This document shows, piece by piece, positions 8,374 to 16,789 of a stretch of 64,000 bases of DNA. The stretch's first letter is position 1. Each line of letters begins with the position of its first letter. The notes beneath the pieces were generated by a model. That model ran no database searches. It saw nothing but the letters and a program-made list of their open reading frames with translations, and had not been told where the DNA came from. The stretch comes from Aureimonas sp. Leaf427. GTDB taxonomy: Bacteria > Pseudomonadota > Alphaproteobacteria > Rhizobiales > Rhizobiaceae. The stretch is from NCBI RefSeq assembly GCF_001425485.1, contig NZ_LMQW01000048.1:62001-126000 (forward strand), read 5' to 3'. Both the position numbers and the translations under genes were made by a program.

Positions 8374-10005
8374 ATGACGATGATCGACGTGATCCGCGCC
8401 AAGCCCCGCCGCTCCGCCGCCCTCATGGCGCGCACGATACTCTCGGGCGGCCTCAGCCTTCTCGTGGCCCTGTCCCCGCTGGCGGCGACGCCGGTCGCAG
8501 CGGCAGGCGACGACATCATCGCGATCTCGAACCCGCAGCAGCGGATCTCGCTCGGGCTGAACAAGTCCAAGGTCATCGATCTGCCGCGCGACGCGCACGA
8601 CATCCTCGTCTCGAACCCGAGGGTCGCCGATGCCGTGACGCGCACGGCGCGGCGCATCTACATCTTCGGCAAGCAGGTCGGCCAAACCAACATCTTCGTC
8701 TTCGACTCCGCCGGGCGCGAGATCGCGGTCCTCGATCTTCGCATCGAGCGCGACGTGGCGGGTCTGGAGTCGACGATCCGCAAATACGTGCCGGATTCGG
8801 AGGTGACGGTCGAGATCCTCAACGACAACGTCGTCCTCACCGGCTCCGTGCAGACCCCGCAGGACGCATCGAAGGTCGTCCGCCTCGCCAATGTGTACCT
8901 TACGGGCGGCGAGGCGACGACGGGCATGTACGACCAGACGCCGACCGGCGCGACCAGTGCGGGCGGCGTGTCCATCAGCACCGACACCGACGAGGCGCGT
9001 CGCAAGAGCCAGATCGTCAACCTTCTCCAGATCCAGGGCGAGGATCAGGTAACGCTGAAGGTCACGGTGGCCGAGGTGCAGCGCTCGGTCGTCAAGCAGC
9101 TCGGTTTCAACGGCACGGGATCGACGACGATCGACGGCATCGGCATCGGTACGCTGATCGACAATCCTTTTGCCCTCGGAAAAGCCGTTTCGTCGTCCGC
9201 AACCGGTGTCGCCGGCCTCATCGGCAACGGAAGCATTTCCGCCCAGTTGAATGCCATGGAACAAGCCGGCGTCATGAAGACCCTGGCCGAGCCGTCGTTG
9301 ACGGCGATCTCGGGCGAACAAGCAAGCTTTCGCGTCGGCGGCGAGTTCACGCTTCCCATGGGCCAGACGTTTACACCCGGAACCGCGGAGAGCCGCCAGT
9401 TCAAAGGCTACGATGCCCAGGGCAACGCGACCTTTGAAACGATTCCTGCCACTCCCGACTCGCGCAGGATTGAAACCGAGCGCATGGATTACGGCATCGG
9501 GCTCGATTTCACGCCGGTGGTCCTGTCTCCCGGCCGTATCAGCCTGAAGTTGCGGACATCGGTGTCGGAGCCGACCTTCGAATCGCCGCTTCATATTGCC
9601 GGCGGTCGCGACGGCGGCGTGGGGGCGGTGCAGATCCGCAAGCGCCTCGCCGACACGACCGTGGAGCTTCCCTCCGGCGGCTCGCTCGTCATCGCCGGCC
9701 TCGTGCGCGACGAGCAGCGGCAGGTCATATCCGGCTATCCCGGCCTCGCCAAGGTGCCGATCCTCGGCACGCTGTTCCGCTCGCGCGATTTCCAGCGCTA
9801 CGAGACCGAGCTCGTCGTCATCGTCACGCCCTATCTCGTGCGGCCCGTCGCGCGGCAGGCTCTGGCGCGGCCGGACGACAATCTGAACTTCTCCTCCGAC
9901 GGCGCCTCCAACTTCCTCGGCCGCATCAACCGCGTCTACGGCACGATGGAGACCAAGCTTCCGCCCGGCCGCTACCACGGCATCGTCGGCTACATCTACA
10001 AGTGA
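8374..10005 (+). CDS. cpaC: Tad outer-membrane secretin CpaC/RcpA
   Basis: A 543-residue secretin forming the outer-membrane channel for the Flp pilus. In order: signal peptide (to about residue 45), pilus N-terminal domain (IDLPRDAHDILVSNPRVADA), a BON-like segment (VTVEILNDNVVLTGSVQTP, about residues 147-165), then the secretin domain with VAEVQRSVVKQLGFNG and the closing VPILGTLFRSRDFQ and ELVVIVTPYLVRP signatures. The start at 8374 begins two bases after the cpaB stop; an ATG two codons later is also possible. It should need the CpaD lipoprotein encoded next for channel function. Confidence 0.96.
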   Translation: MTMIDVIRAKPRRSAALMARTILSGGLSLLVALSPLAATPVAAAGDDIIAISNPQQRISLGLNKSKVIDLPRDAHDILVSNPRVADAVTRTARRIYIFGKQVGQTNIFVFDSAGREIAVLDLRIERDVAGLESTIRKYVPDSEVTVEILNDNVVLTGSVQTPQDASKVVRLANVYLTGGEATTGMYDQTPTGATSAGGVSISTDTDEARRKSQIVNLLQIQGEDQVTLKVTVAEVQRSVVKQLGFNGTGSTTIDGIGIGTLIDNPFALGKAVSSSATGVAGLIGNGSISAQLNAMEQAGVMKTLAEPSLTAISGEQASFRVGGEFTLPMGQTFTPGTAESRQFKGYDAQGNATFETIPATPDSRRIETERMDYGIGLDFTPVVLSPGRISLKLRTSVSEPTFESPLHIAGGRDGGVGAVQIRKRLADTTVELPSGGSLVIAGLVRDEQRQVISGYPGLAKVPILGTLFRSRDFQRYETELVVIVTPYLVRPVARQALARPDDNLNFSSDGASNFLGRINRVYGTMETKLPPGRYHGIVGYIYK

Positions 10006-10026
10006 CCCGGCCGAGGAGAGACTGAA

Positions 10027-10749
10027 ATGATCCCGTCATCCATCCCGGCCCCCGTCTCCGGCGTCGCCCGGCACCGCGCGCTTCTCGTCGGCACGGCGCT
10101 TCTCGGCGTCGCCCTCCTCGCAGGCTGCGCCAAGCGCGATTCCATCGAGGTCGGCTCGATCCCGGACGACTACAGGACGCGCCATCCGATCGTCGTGGCC
10201 GAGGCCGAAAAGACGCTCGACATCCCGATCACCTCGTCGGACGTGCATCTCTCCATCGCATCGCGCGACCGCGTCGCCGATTTCGCCCGGCGCTTCAAGC
10301 GGTCGGGCTCGGCCGCGATCCGTGTCGTGGTGCCCGGCGGCTCCGCCAACTCCGCGGCCGCGGAACTGGCCTCCGCCGATGTCCTGAAGGCGCTGCGGCA
10401 CGAGGGCGTCGGGCCGACGCGCGTCCTCGTCCAGTCCTACGACGCATCGGGCATGACGGGCCCCGTGCCGATCCAGCTCGCCTATTCGACGCTGACGGCT
10501 CAGACCGACCCGTGCGGCCGCTGGCCCGACGATCTCGGCTCCACGCACGAGAACAGGAACTACTTCAACTTCGGCTGCGCTTCGCAGCAGAACCTCGCGG
10601 CCCAGATCGCCGATCCGCGCGATCTTCTGGGGCCGCGCGGGGAGGGCGAGATCGACGCCGAGCGGCGCACCACCGTTCTGGAGGACTTCCGCCAGGGCCG
10701 CGTGACCTCTTCCGATCGCCCGCGCACCGAAATCAACTACAACCCATGA
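10027..10749 (+). CDS. cpaD: Tad pilus lipoprotein CpaD
   Basis: A 240-residue outer-membrane lipoprotein. The lipobox LLAGC puts the acylated Cys at residue 34, and the mature protein matches CpaD in its TRHPIVVAEAEKTLDIPI and NYFNFGCASQQNLAAQIADP blocks. CpaD/RcpB helps assemble or stabilise the secretin. The start has GAGGAGAG upstream after cpaC. The end overlaps the cpaE start (ATGA), so the two are translationally coupled. Confidence 0.95.
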   Translation: MIPSSIPAPVSGVARHRALLVGTALLGVALLAGCAKRDSIEVGSIPDDYRTRHPIVVAEAEKTLDIPITSSDVHLSIASRDRVADFARRFKRSGSAAIRVVVPGGSANSAAAELASADVLKALRHEGVGPTRVLVQSYDASGMTGPVPIQLAYSTLTAQTDPCGRWPDDLGSTHENRNYFNFGCASQQNLAAQIADPRDLLGPRGEGEIDAERRTTVLEDFRQGRVTSSDRPRTEINYNP

Positions 10750-12038
10750 GCCCGGCCATGATCGACAGGAACGCCGCCTCGCTCGACGGGGATACCGAGG
10801 ACGGGGGCCGCGACGAGACCGCCGCGGCCATGGAAGCCGTGCGCCCGATCCCGCGCATCTCGATCCAGGCCTTTTGCGAAAGCGAGCCGGTGGCCCGGCA
10901 GATCGAGCGCGCGGGCGAGGACCGGCGCATGGCCAAGGCCCATGTGCGCGTCCACATGGGCGGCATCCGCGCGGCAGTCGAGCACTATTCCGGCGCTCCG
11001 ACGCCCAATCTCGTTATCCTGGAGTCGCGCGCCGGCGCCGAGGAGCTCGTCGGCGAGCTCGAAAGCCTCGCCGATGTCTGCGATCCCGGCTCCAAGGTCG
11101 TCATCATCGGCCATCACAACGACATCACGCTCTATCGCGATCTCATCCGCAACGGCATTTCCGAGTATCTGATCGCCCCGATCGCGATGCCCGACCTCAT
11201 GGGCGTCATCGCGACGCTCTTCATGTCGCCCGATGCCGCCCCGCTCGGCCGCACGCTCGCCTTCGTCGGCGCCAAGGGCGGCGTCGGCTCCTCCACGATC
11301 GCCCACAACGTCGCCTGGTCGATCTCCAAGCTCTTCAATTCCGACGTCCTCCTCGCCGATCTCGATCTGCCCTTCGGCACCGCCAACATCAATTTCGACC
11401 AGGACCCCGCGCAGGGCATCGCCGAGGCGGTCTTCTCGGCCGATCGCATGGACGACGTCTTTCTCGACCGTCTCCTGTCGAAATGCGCCGACCATCTCTC
11501 GCTTCTCGCCGCGCCCTCCATCCTCGACCGGACCTACGACTTCGCCGCCGACGCCTTCACCGCCGTCATCGAGACCGCCCAGCGCTCGACGCCGATCGTG
11601 ACGCTCGACGTGCCCCATGTCTGGAACGACTGGACGCGCACCGTCCTGTCGCGCGCCGACGACATCGTCGTCACCGCGACGCCGGACCTGGCCAATCTGC
11701 GCAATGCCAAGAACCTCGTGGACACGCTGCGGCGCGCCCGCCCCAACGACCGTCCGCCGCGCCTCGTCCTCAACCAGCTGGGCATGCCGAAACGTCCCGA
11801 GATCAGCGCGGCGGAGTTCGCCGATCCGCTGGAACTGGTGCCCATCGCCGAGATCGCCTTCGATCCCGGCGTGTTCGGCGCGGCCGCCAACAACGGCCGC
11901 ATGATCGCCGAGACCGATGCCAAGCATGCCAGCGTCGAGGCCTTCCACCAGATCGCCTACGCCCTGACCGGCCGCTCCGAGCCCCGGCGCGCCAAGCGCG
12001 GCGCCTCCGGGCTCTTCGAGCGGTTCCGCCGCAAGTAG
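10746..12038 (+). CDS. cpaE: Tad assembly ATPase CpaE/TadZ (ParA/MinD type)
   Basis: A 430-residue localisation factor of the pilus. An N-terminal receiver-like domain (about residues 35-160, with VVIIGHHNDITLYRDLI and GISEYLIAPI) is followed by a MinD/ParA-type ATPase with deviant Walker A AKGGVGSSTIAHN and the downstream LLADLDLPFGTANINF. In Caulobacter CpaE directs the machine to the pole. The ATG at 10746 overlaps the cpaD stop. A 66-base gap separates it from cpaF. The receiver-like domain lacks obvious phosphorylation residues, as is normal for the family. Confidence 0.95.
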   Translation: MSPAMIDRNAASLDGDTEDGGRDETAAAMEAVRPIPRISIQAFCESEPVARQIERAGEDRRMAKAHVRVHMGGIRAAVEHYSGAPTPNLVILESRAGAEELVGELESLADVCDPGSKVVIIGHHNDITLYRDLIRNGISEYLIAPIAMPDLMGVIATLFMSPDAAPLGRTLAFVGAKGGVGSSTIAHNVAWSISKLFNSDVLLADLDLPFGTANINFDQDPAQGIAEAVFSADRMDDVFLDRLLSKCADHLSLLAAPSILDRTYDFAADAFTAVIETAQRSTPIVTLDVPHVWNDWTRTVLSRADDIVVTATPDLANLRNAKNLVDTLRRARPNDRPPRLVLNQLGMPKRPEISAAEFADPLELVPIAEIAFDPGVFGAAANNGRMIAETDAKHASVEAFHQIAYALTGRSEPRRAKRGASGLFERFRRK

Positions 12039-12104
12039 CCTGTCCCGCCGGCTCCATCGAGCCTTGAGCGGCATCGACCGTCGAACGAAGGGTTGTGAGT
12101 AGCG

Positions 12105-13583
12105 ATGTTCGGAAAACGTGGAAACGGCGGAGCCGGCGAGGGCGGCGCGAAGGTGATGGAGCGCCCCGCGCCCACGCCGGCTGCGCCCGTCGCAGCCACC
12201 GGCCTCCGCGCGCCCGCCCCCGCGGCGCCCGTCGCGGCCGACCCGCGCCCGGCCTCTCCCGCCCCGGCCGCCGGCGGCAATGCCGTGCGCGAGCGCGGCG
12301 CCTCCTTCTACGAGACGAAGACGCAGGTCTTCGCGGCCCTCATCGACACGATCGATCTCTCCCAGCTCGCCCGGCTGGACGCCGAGAGCGCGCGCGAGGA
12401 GATCCGCGACATCGTGAACGACATCATCGCGATCAAGAACTTCGCGATGACCATCGCCGAGCAGGAGGACCTCCTCGCCGACATCTGCAACGACGTTCTC
12501 GGCTACGGCCCTCTGGAGCCGCTTCTGGCGCGCGACGACATCGCCGACATCATGGTCAACGGCGCCCGCCAGACCTTCATCGAGGTCGCCGGCAAGGTGC
12601 TGGAGACCAATGTCCGCTTCCGCGACAACCAGCAGCTCCTCAACATCTGTCAGCGCATCGTCAGCCAGGTCGGGCGCCGCGTCGACGAGACCTCGCCGAT
12701 CTGCGACGCGCGCCTTCCCGACGGCAGCCGCGTCAACGTCATCGCCCCGCCGCTCGCCATCGACGGCGCCGTCCTCACGATCCGCAAGTTCAAGAAGGAC
12801 AAGCTGACGCTCGACCAGCTCGTGAAGTTCGGGGCGATCTCGCCGCAAGGCGCGACGATCCTCGAGATCATCGGGCGCGTCCGGTGCAACATCGTCATTT
12901 CCGGCGGCACGGGCTCCGGCAAGACGACGCTCCTCAACTGCCTGACCCACTACATCGACAAGGACGAGCGCATCATCACCTGCGAGGACTCCGCCGAGCT
13001 CCAGCTGCAGCAGCCCCATGTCGTGCGTCTCGAAACGCGCCCGCCCAATATCGAGGGCGAGGGCGAGGTGACGATGCGCGATCTCGTCAAGAACTGCCTG
13101 CGCATGCGGCCCGAGCGCATCATCGTCGGCGAGGTCCGCGGCCCGGAGGTCTTCGATCTCCTCCAGGCCATGAACACGGGCCACGACGGCTCGATGGGCA
13201 CGATCCACTCCAACTCGCCGCGCGAATGCCTGAACCGCATCGAGTCCATGATCGCCATGGGCGGGTTCACGCTGCCCGCGCGCACGGTCAAGGAGATCAT
13301 CGTCGGCTCCATCGACGTCATCATCCAGGCCGCGCGCCTTCGCGACGGCTCGCGCCGCATCACGCACATCACCGAGGTGATGGGCATGGAAGGCGACGTG
13401 ATCACCACGCAGGATCTCTTCGTCTACGACATCCTCGGCGAGGACGCGAACGGCATGCTGGTCGGCAAGCACCGCTCCACGGGCATCGGCCGCCCCGCCT
13501 TCTGGGATCGCGCGCGCTACTACAACGAGGAGCAGCGTCTGGCGAAGGCCCTCGACGAGGCCGATGTGACCAAGAGGATCTGA
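12105..13583 (+). CDS. cpaF: Tad secretion/assembly ATPase CpaF/TadA
   Basis: A 492-residue hexameric ATPase that powers Flp pilus extension and probably retraction. The first 70 residues are an Ala/Pro-rich leader. The ATPase shows Walker [13 protein letters not shown] near residue 266, the Asp box around [16 protein letters not shown], Walker [12 protein letters not shown], and the His box [11 protein letters not shown]. It is followed after 7 bases by tadB, whose membrane product is the expected partner. Confidence 0.97.
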   Translation: MFGKRGNGGAGEGGAKVMERPAPTPAAPVAATGLRAPAPAAPVAADPRPASPAPAAGGNAVRERGASFYETKTQVFAALIDTIDLSQLARLDAESAREEIRDIVNDIIAIKNFAMTIAEQEDLLADICNDVLGYGPLEPLLARDDIADIMVNGARQTFIEVAGKVLETNVRFRDNQQLLNICQRIVSQVGRRVDETSPICDARLPDGSRVNVIAPPLAIDGAVLTIRKFKKDKLTLDQLVKFGAISPQGATILEIIGRVRCNIVISGGTGSGKTTLLNCLTHYIDKDERIITCEDSAELQLQQPHVVRLETRPPNIEGEGEVTMRDLVKNCLRMRPERIIVGEVRGPEVFDLLQAMNTGHDGSMGTIHSNSPRECLNRIESMIAMGGFTLPARTVKEIIVGSIDVIIQAARLRDGSRRITHITEVMGMEGDVITTQDLFVYDILGEDANGMLVGKHRSTGIGRPAFWDRARYYNEEQRLAKALDEADVTKRI

Positions 13584-13590
13584 CCCCACC

Positions 13591-14598
13591 ATGTCCGGGC
13601 TGCCGCTGATCCTCTTCGTGGTTCTGTCGACCCTCTCCTGCGGGGCGCTCGCCTACGTCCTGCTTCAGCCGCGCATCGCCTCCGAGCGCAATGCCGAGGC
13701 GCGGCTGAACCAGTTCAAGCGGGCCGAGACGGACGGCTCGTCGAAGCGCATCGCGCGGGACCGGCTGCAGGAGGCGGCCAAGCGCCGCAAGACGATCCAG
13801 ACCTCGCTGAAGGAGATCGAGGAGAAGCAGAAGGAGCGCTCGCGCCACACCGCCAAGCCTTCGCTGAAGCGGCGCATGGAGCAGGCGGGCCTGACCATCA
13901 GCGACCGGCAGTTCGTCCTCGGCAGCTCAGCGCTCGGCCTCGTGGCGCTGCTCGTCGCCCTGATGGTCGGCCAGCCGCTGTGGATCGCCGGCAGCATCGG
14001 CCTCATGTTCGGCTATGCCATGCCGCGGATGACGGTGAACCATCTGCGCAAGAAGCGGCAGGCGAAGTTCATCGACGAGCTGCCGAACGCGATCGACCTC
14101 ATCGTGCGCGGCGTGAAATCCGGCCTGCCCGTCAACGACACGATCCGAATGATCTCCACGGAAGCCGCCGAACCCGTGAAGTCCGAGTTCCGCAAGGTCG
14201 TGGAGGCCCAGCAGGTCGGCCTCTCCATGTCCGAGGCGGTGGAACGGCTCTACGAGAACATGCCGATTCCGGAGGTCAATTTCTTCTCCATCGTCGTCAG
14301 CATCCAGTCCCAGGCCGGCGGCAACCTGTCGGAGGCGCTCGGCAATCTCAGCCGCGTCCTGCGCGACCGCAAGCGCATGAAGGGGAAGATCCAGGCCATG
14401 TCGATGGAGGCCAAGGCCTCCGGCGGCATCATCGGCGCGCTTCCCATCGTCGTCGGCACGCTCGTCTACATCACCACCCCCGACTATATCGGCCTCCTCT
14501 TCACCCAGCCGGTCGGCAATCTTCTTCTCGGCGCCTCGGCGATCTGGATGGTGATCGGCATCGTCGTGATGCGGCAGATGATCAACTTCGACTTCTAG
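13591..14598 (+). CDS. tadB: Tad inner-membrane platform protein TadB/CpaG
   Basis: A 335-residue type II secretion F-domain protein. It has an N-terminal helix (residues 3-22), a basic linker, two central helices, the F domain with LPNAIDLIVRGVKSGLPVND and the second-half motif QAGGNLSEALGNLSRVLRDR, and a final helix. With TadC it forms the platform on which the CpaF ATPase acts. Its stop codon TAG lies at the very edge of the palindromic element at 14595-14699, so the element begins exactly where the coding sequence ends. Confidence 0.95.
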   Translation: MSGLPLILFVVLSTLSCGALAYVLLQPRIASERNAEARLNQFKRAETDGSSKRIARDRLQEAAKRRKTIQTSLKEIEEKQKERSRHTAKPSLKRRMEQAGLTISDRQFVLGSSALGLVALLVALMVGQPLWIAGSIGLMFGYAMPRMTVNHLRKKRQAKFIDELPNAIDLIVRGVKSGLPVNDTIRMISTEAAEPVKSEFRKVVEAQQVGLSMSEAVERLYENMPIPEVNFFSIVVSIQSQAGGNLSEALGNLSRVLRDRKRMKGKIQAMSMEAKASGGIIGALPIVVGTLVYITTPDYIGLLFTQPVGNLLLGASAIWMVIGIVVMRQMINFDF

Positions 14599-14699
14599 AG
14601 TTTGTCAGGGATAAGTGGGAACCGGTTATCCCGAAAAGACAAACGACAACAAAGGAATCTGGAGTCCGTCTGGTTCGGTATGAACCTGACGGACTCTAG
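14595..14699. repeat. RIME-like palindromic element between tadB and tadC
   Basis: About 105 bases bounded by inverted ends: CTAGAGTTTGTCAGG on the left, and on the right the complement of CTAGAGTCCGTCAGG, 13 of 15 identical. It holds two dyads. The first (14600-14644) has GTTTGTC / GACAAAC around GGGATAA / TTATCCC, with GTGGGAACCGG inside. The second (14662-14696) has 15-base arms with one mismatch around a GGTAT loop. The composition (GTGGGAACCGGTT, AGTCCGTCTGGTTC) resembles rhizobial intergenic mosaic elements as I remember them. It is not coding: it falls inside the longest tadC frame only because no stop happens to occur. Confidence 0.8.
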
Positions 14700-14751
14700 G
14701 CCGACCCGCCGCCCGCATCCGGCGAAAGCCCGCCATCGAAAGCCTCCCGGC

Positions 14752-15741
14752 ATGGAACGCATCCTGGAATCCTACGGTCTCTCCGGCGAGTTCGTGCTCA
14801 GCGTCTTCGTCGCCATCGCGGTCTTCACCACCTTCGTCTCGGTGGCGATGCCCATGCTGTCCGGCAACGAGCTGAAGACGCGGATGAAGGCCGTGGCGCT
14901 GGAGCGCGACGAGGTGCGGGCCCGCGAGCGCGCGAGGCTCAGCACGGAAAAGGAGCGCTCGCGCCGGGGGCAGGTCCGGCAGGTCGATGCCAAGGGCCTC
15001 GCCGGCGCGGTGGTCGAGAAGCTGAATCTCAAGAACGCGCTGGTGGACGAGAAGACCGTCGCCAAGCTTCGCGTCGCCGGCCTGCGCGGCCAGCAGCCGC
15101 TGACGCTCTTCCTCTTCGCGCGCGTCGCGACGCCGCTCGTGCTCTTCGCCTTGGCTTTGTCCTACATCTTCTTCTTCGACGTCCTTGCCGAGAGCAGCAC
15201 GATGGTGCGGCTCGTGGTCTGCCTCTTCGCGGCCTATATCGGCTTCTACCTGCCGAACATCTACGTGACCAACAAGGCGGCCTCCCGCAAGCTCTCCATC
15301 CAGCGGGCCTGGCCGGACGCACTGGATCTTCTCCTCATCTGCGTGGAATCGGGCAGCGCCATCGAGGCCGCGTTCCGCCGCGTCTCCGACGAGATCGGCA
15401 TCCAGTCGGTGCCGCTGGCCGAGGAACTCGTCCTCCTCTGCGCCGAGCTCGCCTATCTGACCGACCGCAAGACCGCCTACGACAATCTGACGGCGCGCAC
15501 CGACATGGAGGGTGTTCGCGCGGTCTGCACCGCGCTCATCCAGGCCGAGCGCTACGGCACGCCTCTCGGCACGGCGCTGCGCACGCTATCGCAGGAAAGT
15601 CGCGACGCCCGCATGAACATCGCGGAGAAGAAGGCCGCTGGCCTGCCGCCCAAGCTCACCGTTCCGATGATCATCTTCTTCCTGCCGGTCCTCTTCGCCG
15701 TCATCATCGGCCCCGCCGTCATCCAGATCATGGCGCGGTAG
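14752..15741 (+). CDS. tadC: Tad inner-membrane platform protein TadC/CpaH
   Basis: The second F-domain platform protein. The open frame extends back to 14602, but that stretch is the palindromic repeat, so I take the ATG at 14752 (330 residues), which starts MERILESYG just before the first membrane helix. Further helices lie near residues 128-150 and 160-180, then the F domain (RAWPDALDLLLICVESGSAI, and ERYGTPLGTALRTLSQESRD), and a final helix. The ribosome site before 14752 is weak, so the true start is not settled. Transcription probably ends at the hairpin at 15770-15820. Confidence 0.9.
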   Translation: MERILESYGLSGEFVLSVFVAIAVFTTFVSVAMPMLSGNELKTRMKAVALERDEVRARERARLSTEKERSRRGQVRQVDAKGLAGAVVEKLNLKNALVDEKTVAKLRVAGLRGQQPLTLFLFARVATPLVLFALALSYIFFFDVLAESSTMVRLVVCLFAAYIGFYLPNIYVTNKAASRKLSIQRAWPDALDLLLICVESGSAIEAAFRRVSDEIGIQSVPLAEELVLLCAELAYLTDRKTAYDNLTARTDMEGVRAVCTALIQAERYGTPLGTALRTLSQESRDARMNIAEKKAAGLPPKLTVPMIIFFLPVLFAVIIGPAVIQIMAR

Positions 15742-15769
15742 CCACCTCAAAGGCGCCGAGCGCAGGCGG

Positions 15770-15820
15770 GCGACATGCAAACGGGGAGGCCCTCTGGGAG
15801 CCTCCCCGTTTGCATGTCGC
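15770..15820. terminator. 21-bp perfect hairpin between convergent tadC and tadD
   Basis: Perfect 21-base arms at 15770-15790 and 15800-15820 around a 9-base loop, with the stem made of GCGACATGCAAA plus CGGGGAGGC. It sits between the ends of tadC (rightward) and tadD (leftward), so it can work in both directions. There is no long T-run on either side, so it may act as a 3'-end protecting structure as well as a terminator. Confidence 0.8.
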
Positions 15821-15839
15821 AGGATATCCAGGCCTTCGG

Positions 15840-16661
15840 TCAGCTCTTCGGCGCCTCGCCCTTGTCCTTCAGCATCGACCAGGTGTTCTGCTGGGCCAGC
15901 ATCTTGCGCAGATAGGCGACGTTGGCCGTGGCATCTTCGGGGCTCAGCTCGGCGGAGGCGATCCTCTCGGCCTCGTCGAAACGGCCCTGGAGCCCGACGA
16001 CGAGCGCCAGATTCTGCCGCACGCGGCTGTCGGCGCCGGGCTGCGAGACGGCGCGCGACAGATAGGTCTCGGCCGAGGGAAGGTCGTTGGCGAGAATGTA
16101 GGACATGCCGAGATTGGAGAGGACGCTCGGCTCGTTCGGCTGGAGGTCGAGCGCCTTGCGGTAGAGATCGCGAGCCTGGTCGGGGCGGCCGAGCTGGTCG
16201 AGGATCGCGCCCTCGGCGGAGAAGAGGCGCCAGTCCGGCGAATCCTGCGTCTGCGCGCGGCGCACGGTCTCGAGCGCCTTCTCGAGGTCGCCCGCGGCGG
16301 CCAGCGCCTTGCCGTAGGCGGAGAGCACGTCGCGATCCTTCGGATGGGCGATGGCGACCTGCTGCATCACGGCGAGCGACTGGTCGTTGCGCCCGGTCAT
16401 CTGCAGCGCGGTTGCGAAGGCGACGCCCGTCTGCTTGTCCTTCGGGTTCCGCTCGTAGGCCGCGCCGTAGGTCCGCACGGCCCCGTCGAGCTGGCTGGCG
16501 GTCATCTTGTCGAGCGAGCGCGCAAGGCCGGGCCGCTGGATCGAGCCGGTCGTCTCGCGCGAGGTCTGCGAGCAACCGGACAAGGCGATGGCCGAGCCCG
16601 CCGCTGCCATGAGAAGGGCGGCTCGCAGCGTCCAAGCCTGTCCGCGGTCCTCAGTTCCCAT
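15840..16661 (-). CDS. tadD: TPR lipoprotein TadD
   Basis: A 273-residue lipoprotein with lipobox ALSGC (Cys30) and about five tetratricopeptide repeats between residues 55 and 245, for example AFATALQMTGRNDQSLAVMQ and NLGMSYILANDLPSAETYLS. TadD is thought to help assemble or localise the secretin complex. AAGGG stands about 6 bases before the ATG. It is the only Tad gene that converges on the main operon, so its expression must be set separately. A TTAACCA half-site (16740-16746) lies in the gap before it. Confidence 0.9.
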   Translation of the reverse strand: MGTEDRGQAWTLRAALLMAAAGSAIALSGCSQTSRETTGSIQRPGLARSLDKMTASQLDGAVRTYGAAYERNPKDKQTGVAFATALQMTGRNDQSLAVMQQVAIAHPKDRDVLSAYGKALAAAGDLEKALETVRRAQTQDSPDWRLFSAEGAILDQLGRPDQARDLYRKALDLQPNEPSVLSNLGMSYILANDLPSAETYLSRAVSQPGADSRVRQNLALVVGLQGRFDEAERIASAELSPEDATANVAYLRKMLAQQNTWSMLKDKGEAPKS

Positions 16662-16789
16662 GCCGATCCCTTCCCGAGGCTCGATGTCCCGCCGAGATCG
16701 CGTCGCAGGCCCGTCTTGACCGAAGGCGACAATATCTCGTTAACCAGAGCGAGCGTTGATACCGGTCCGCGAGCGGACCTCAGAAAGCG

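Noticed and set aside
10737-13592. A 951-codon open frame opposite cpaE-cpaF
   Set aside because: It is the antisense of two well-identified pilus genes and reads as Arg/Ala/Asp-rich shadow protein with no domain; such frames are expected at this GC content.
14602-14751. Extra 50 N-terminal codons of tadC
   Set aside because: The stretch is the palindromic repeat, lies before the normal first helix, and has no ribosome site; it is open only by chance.
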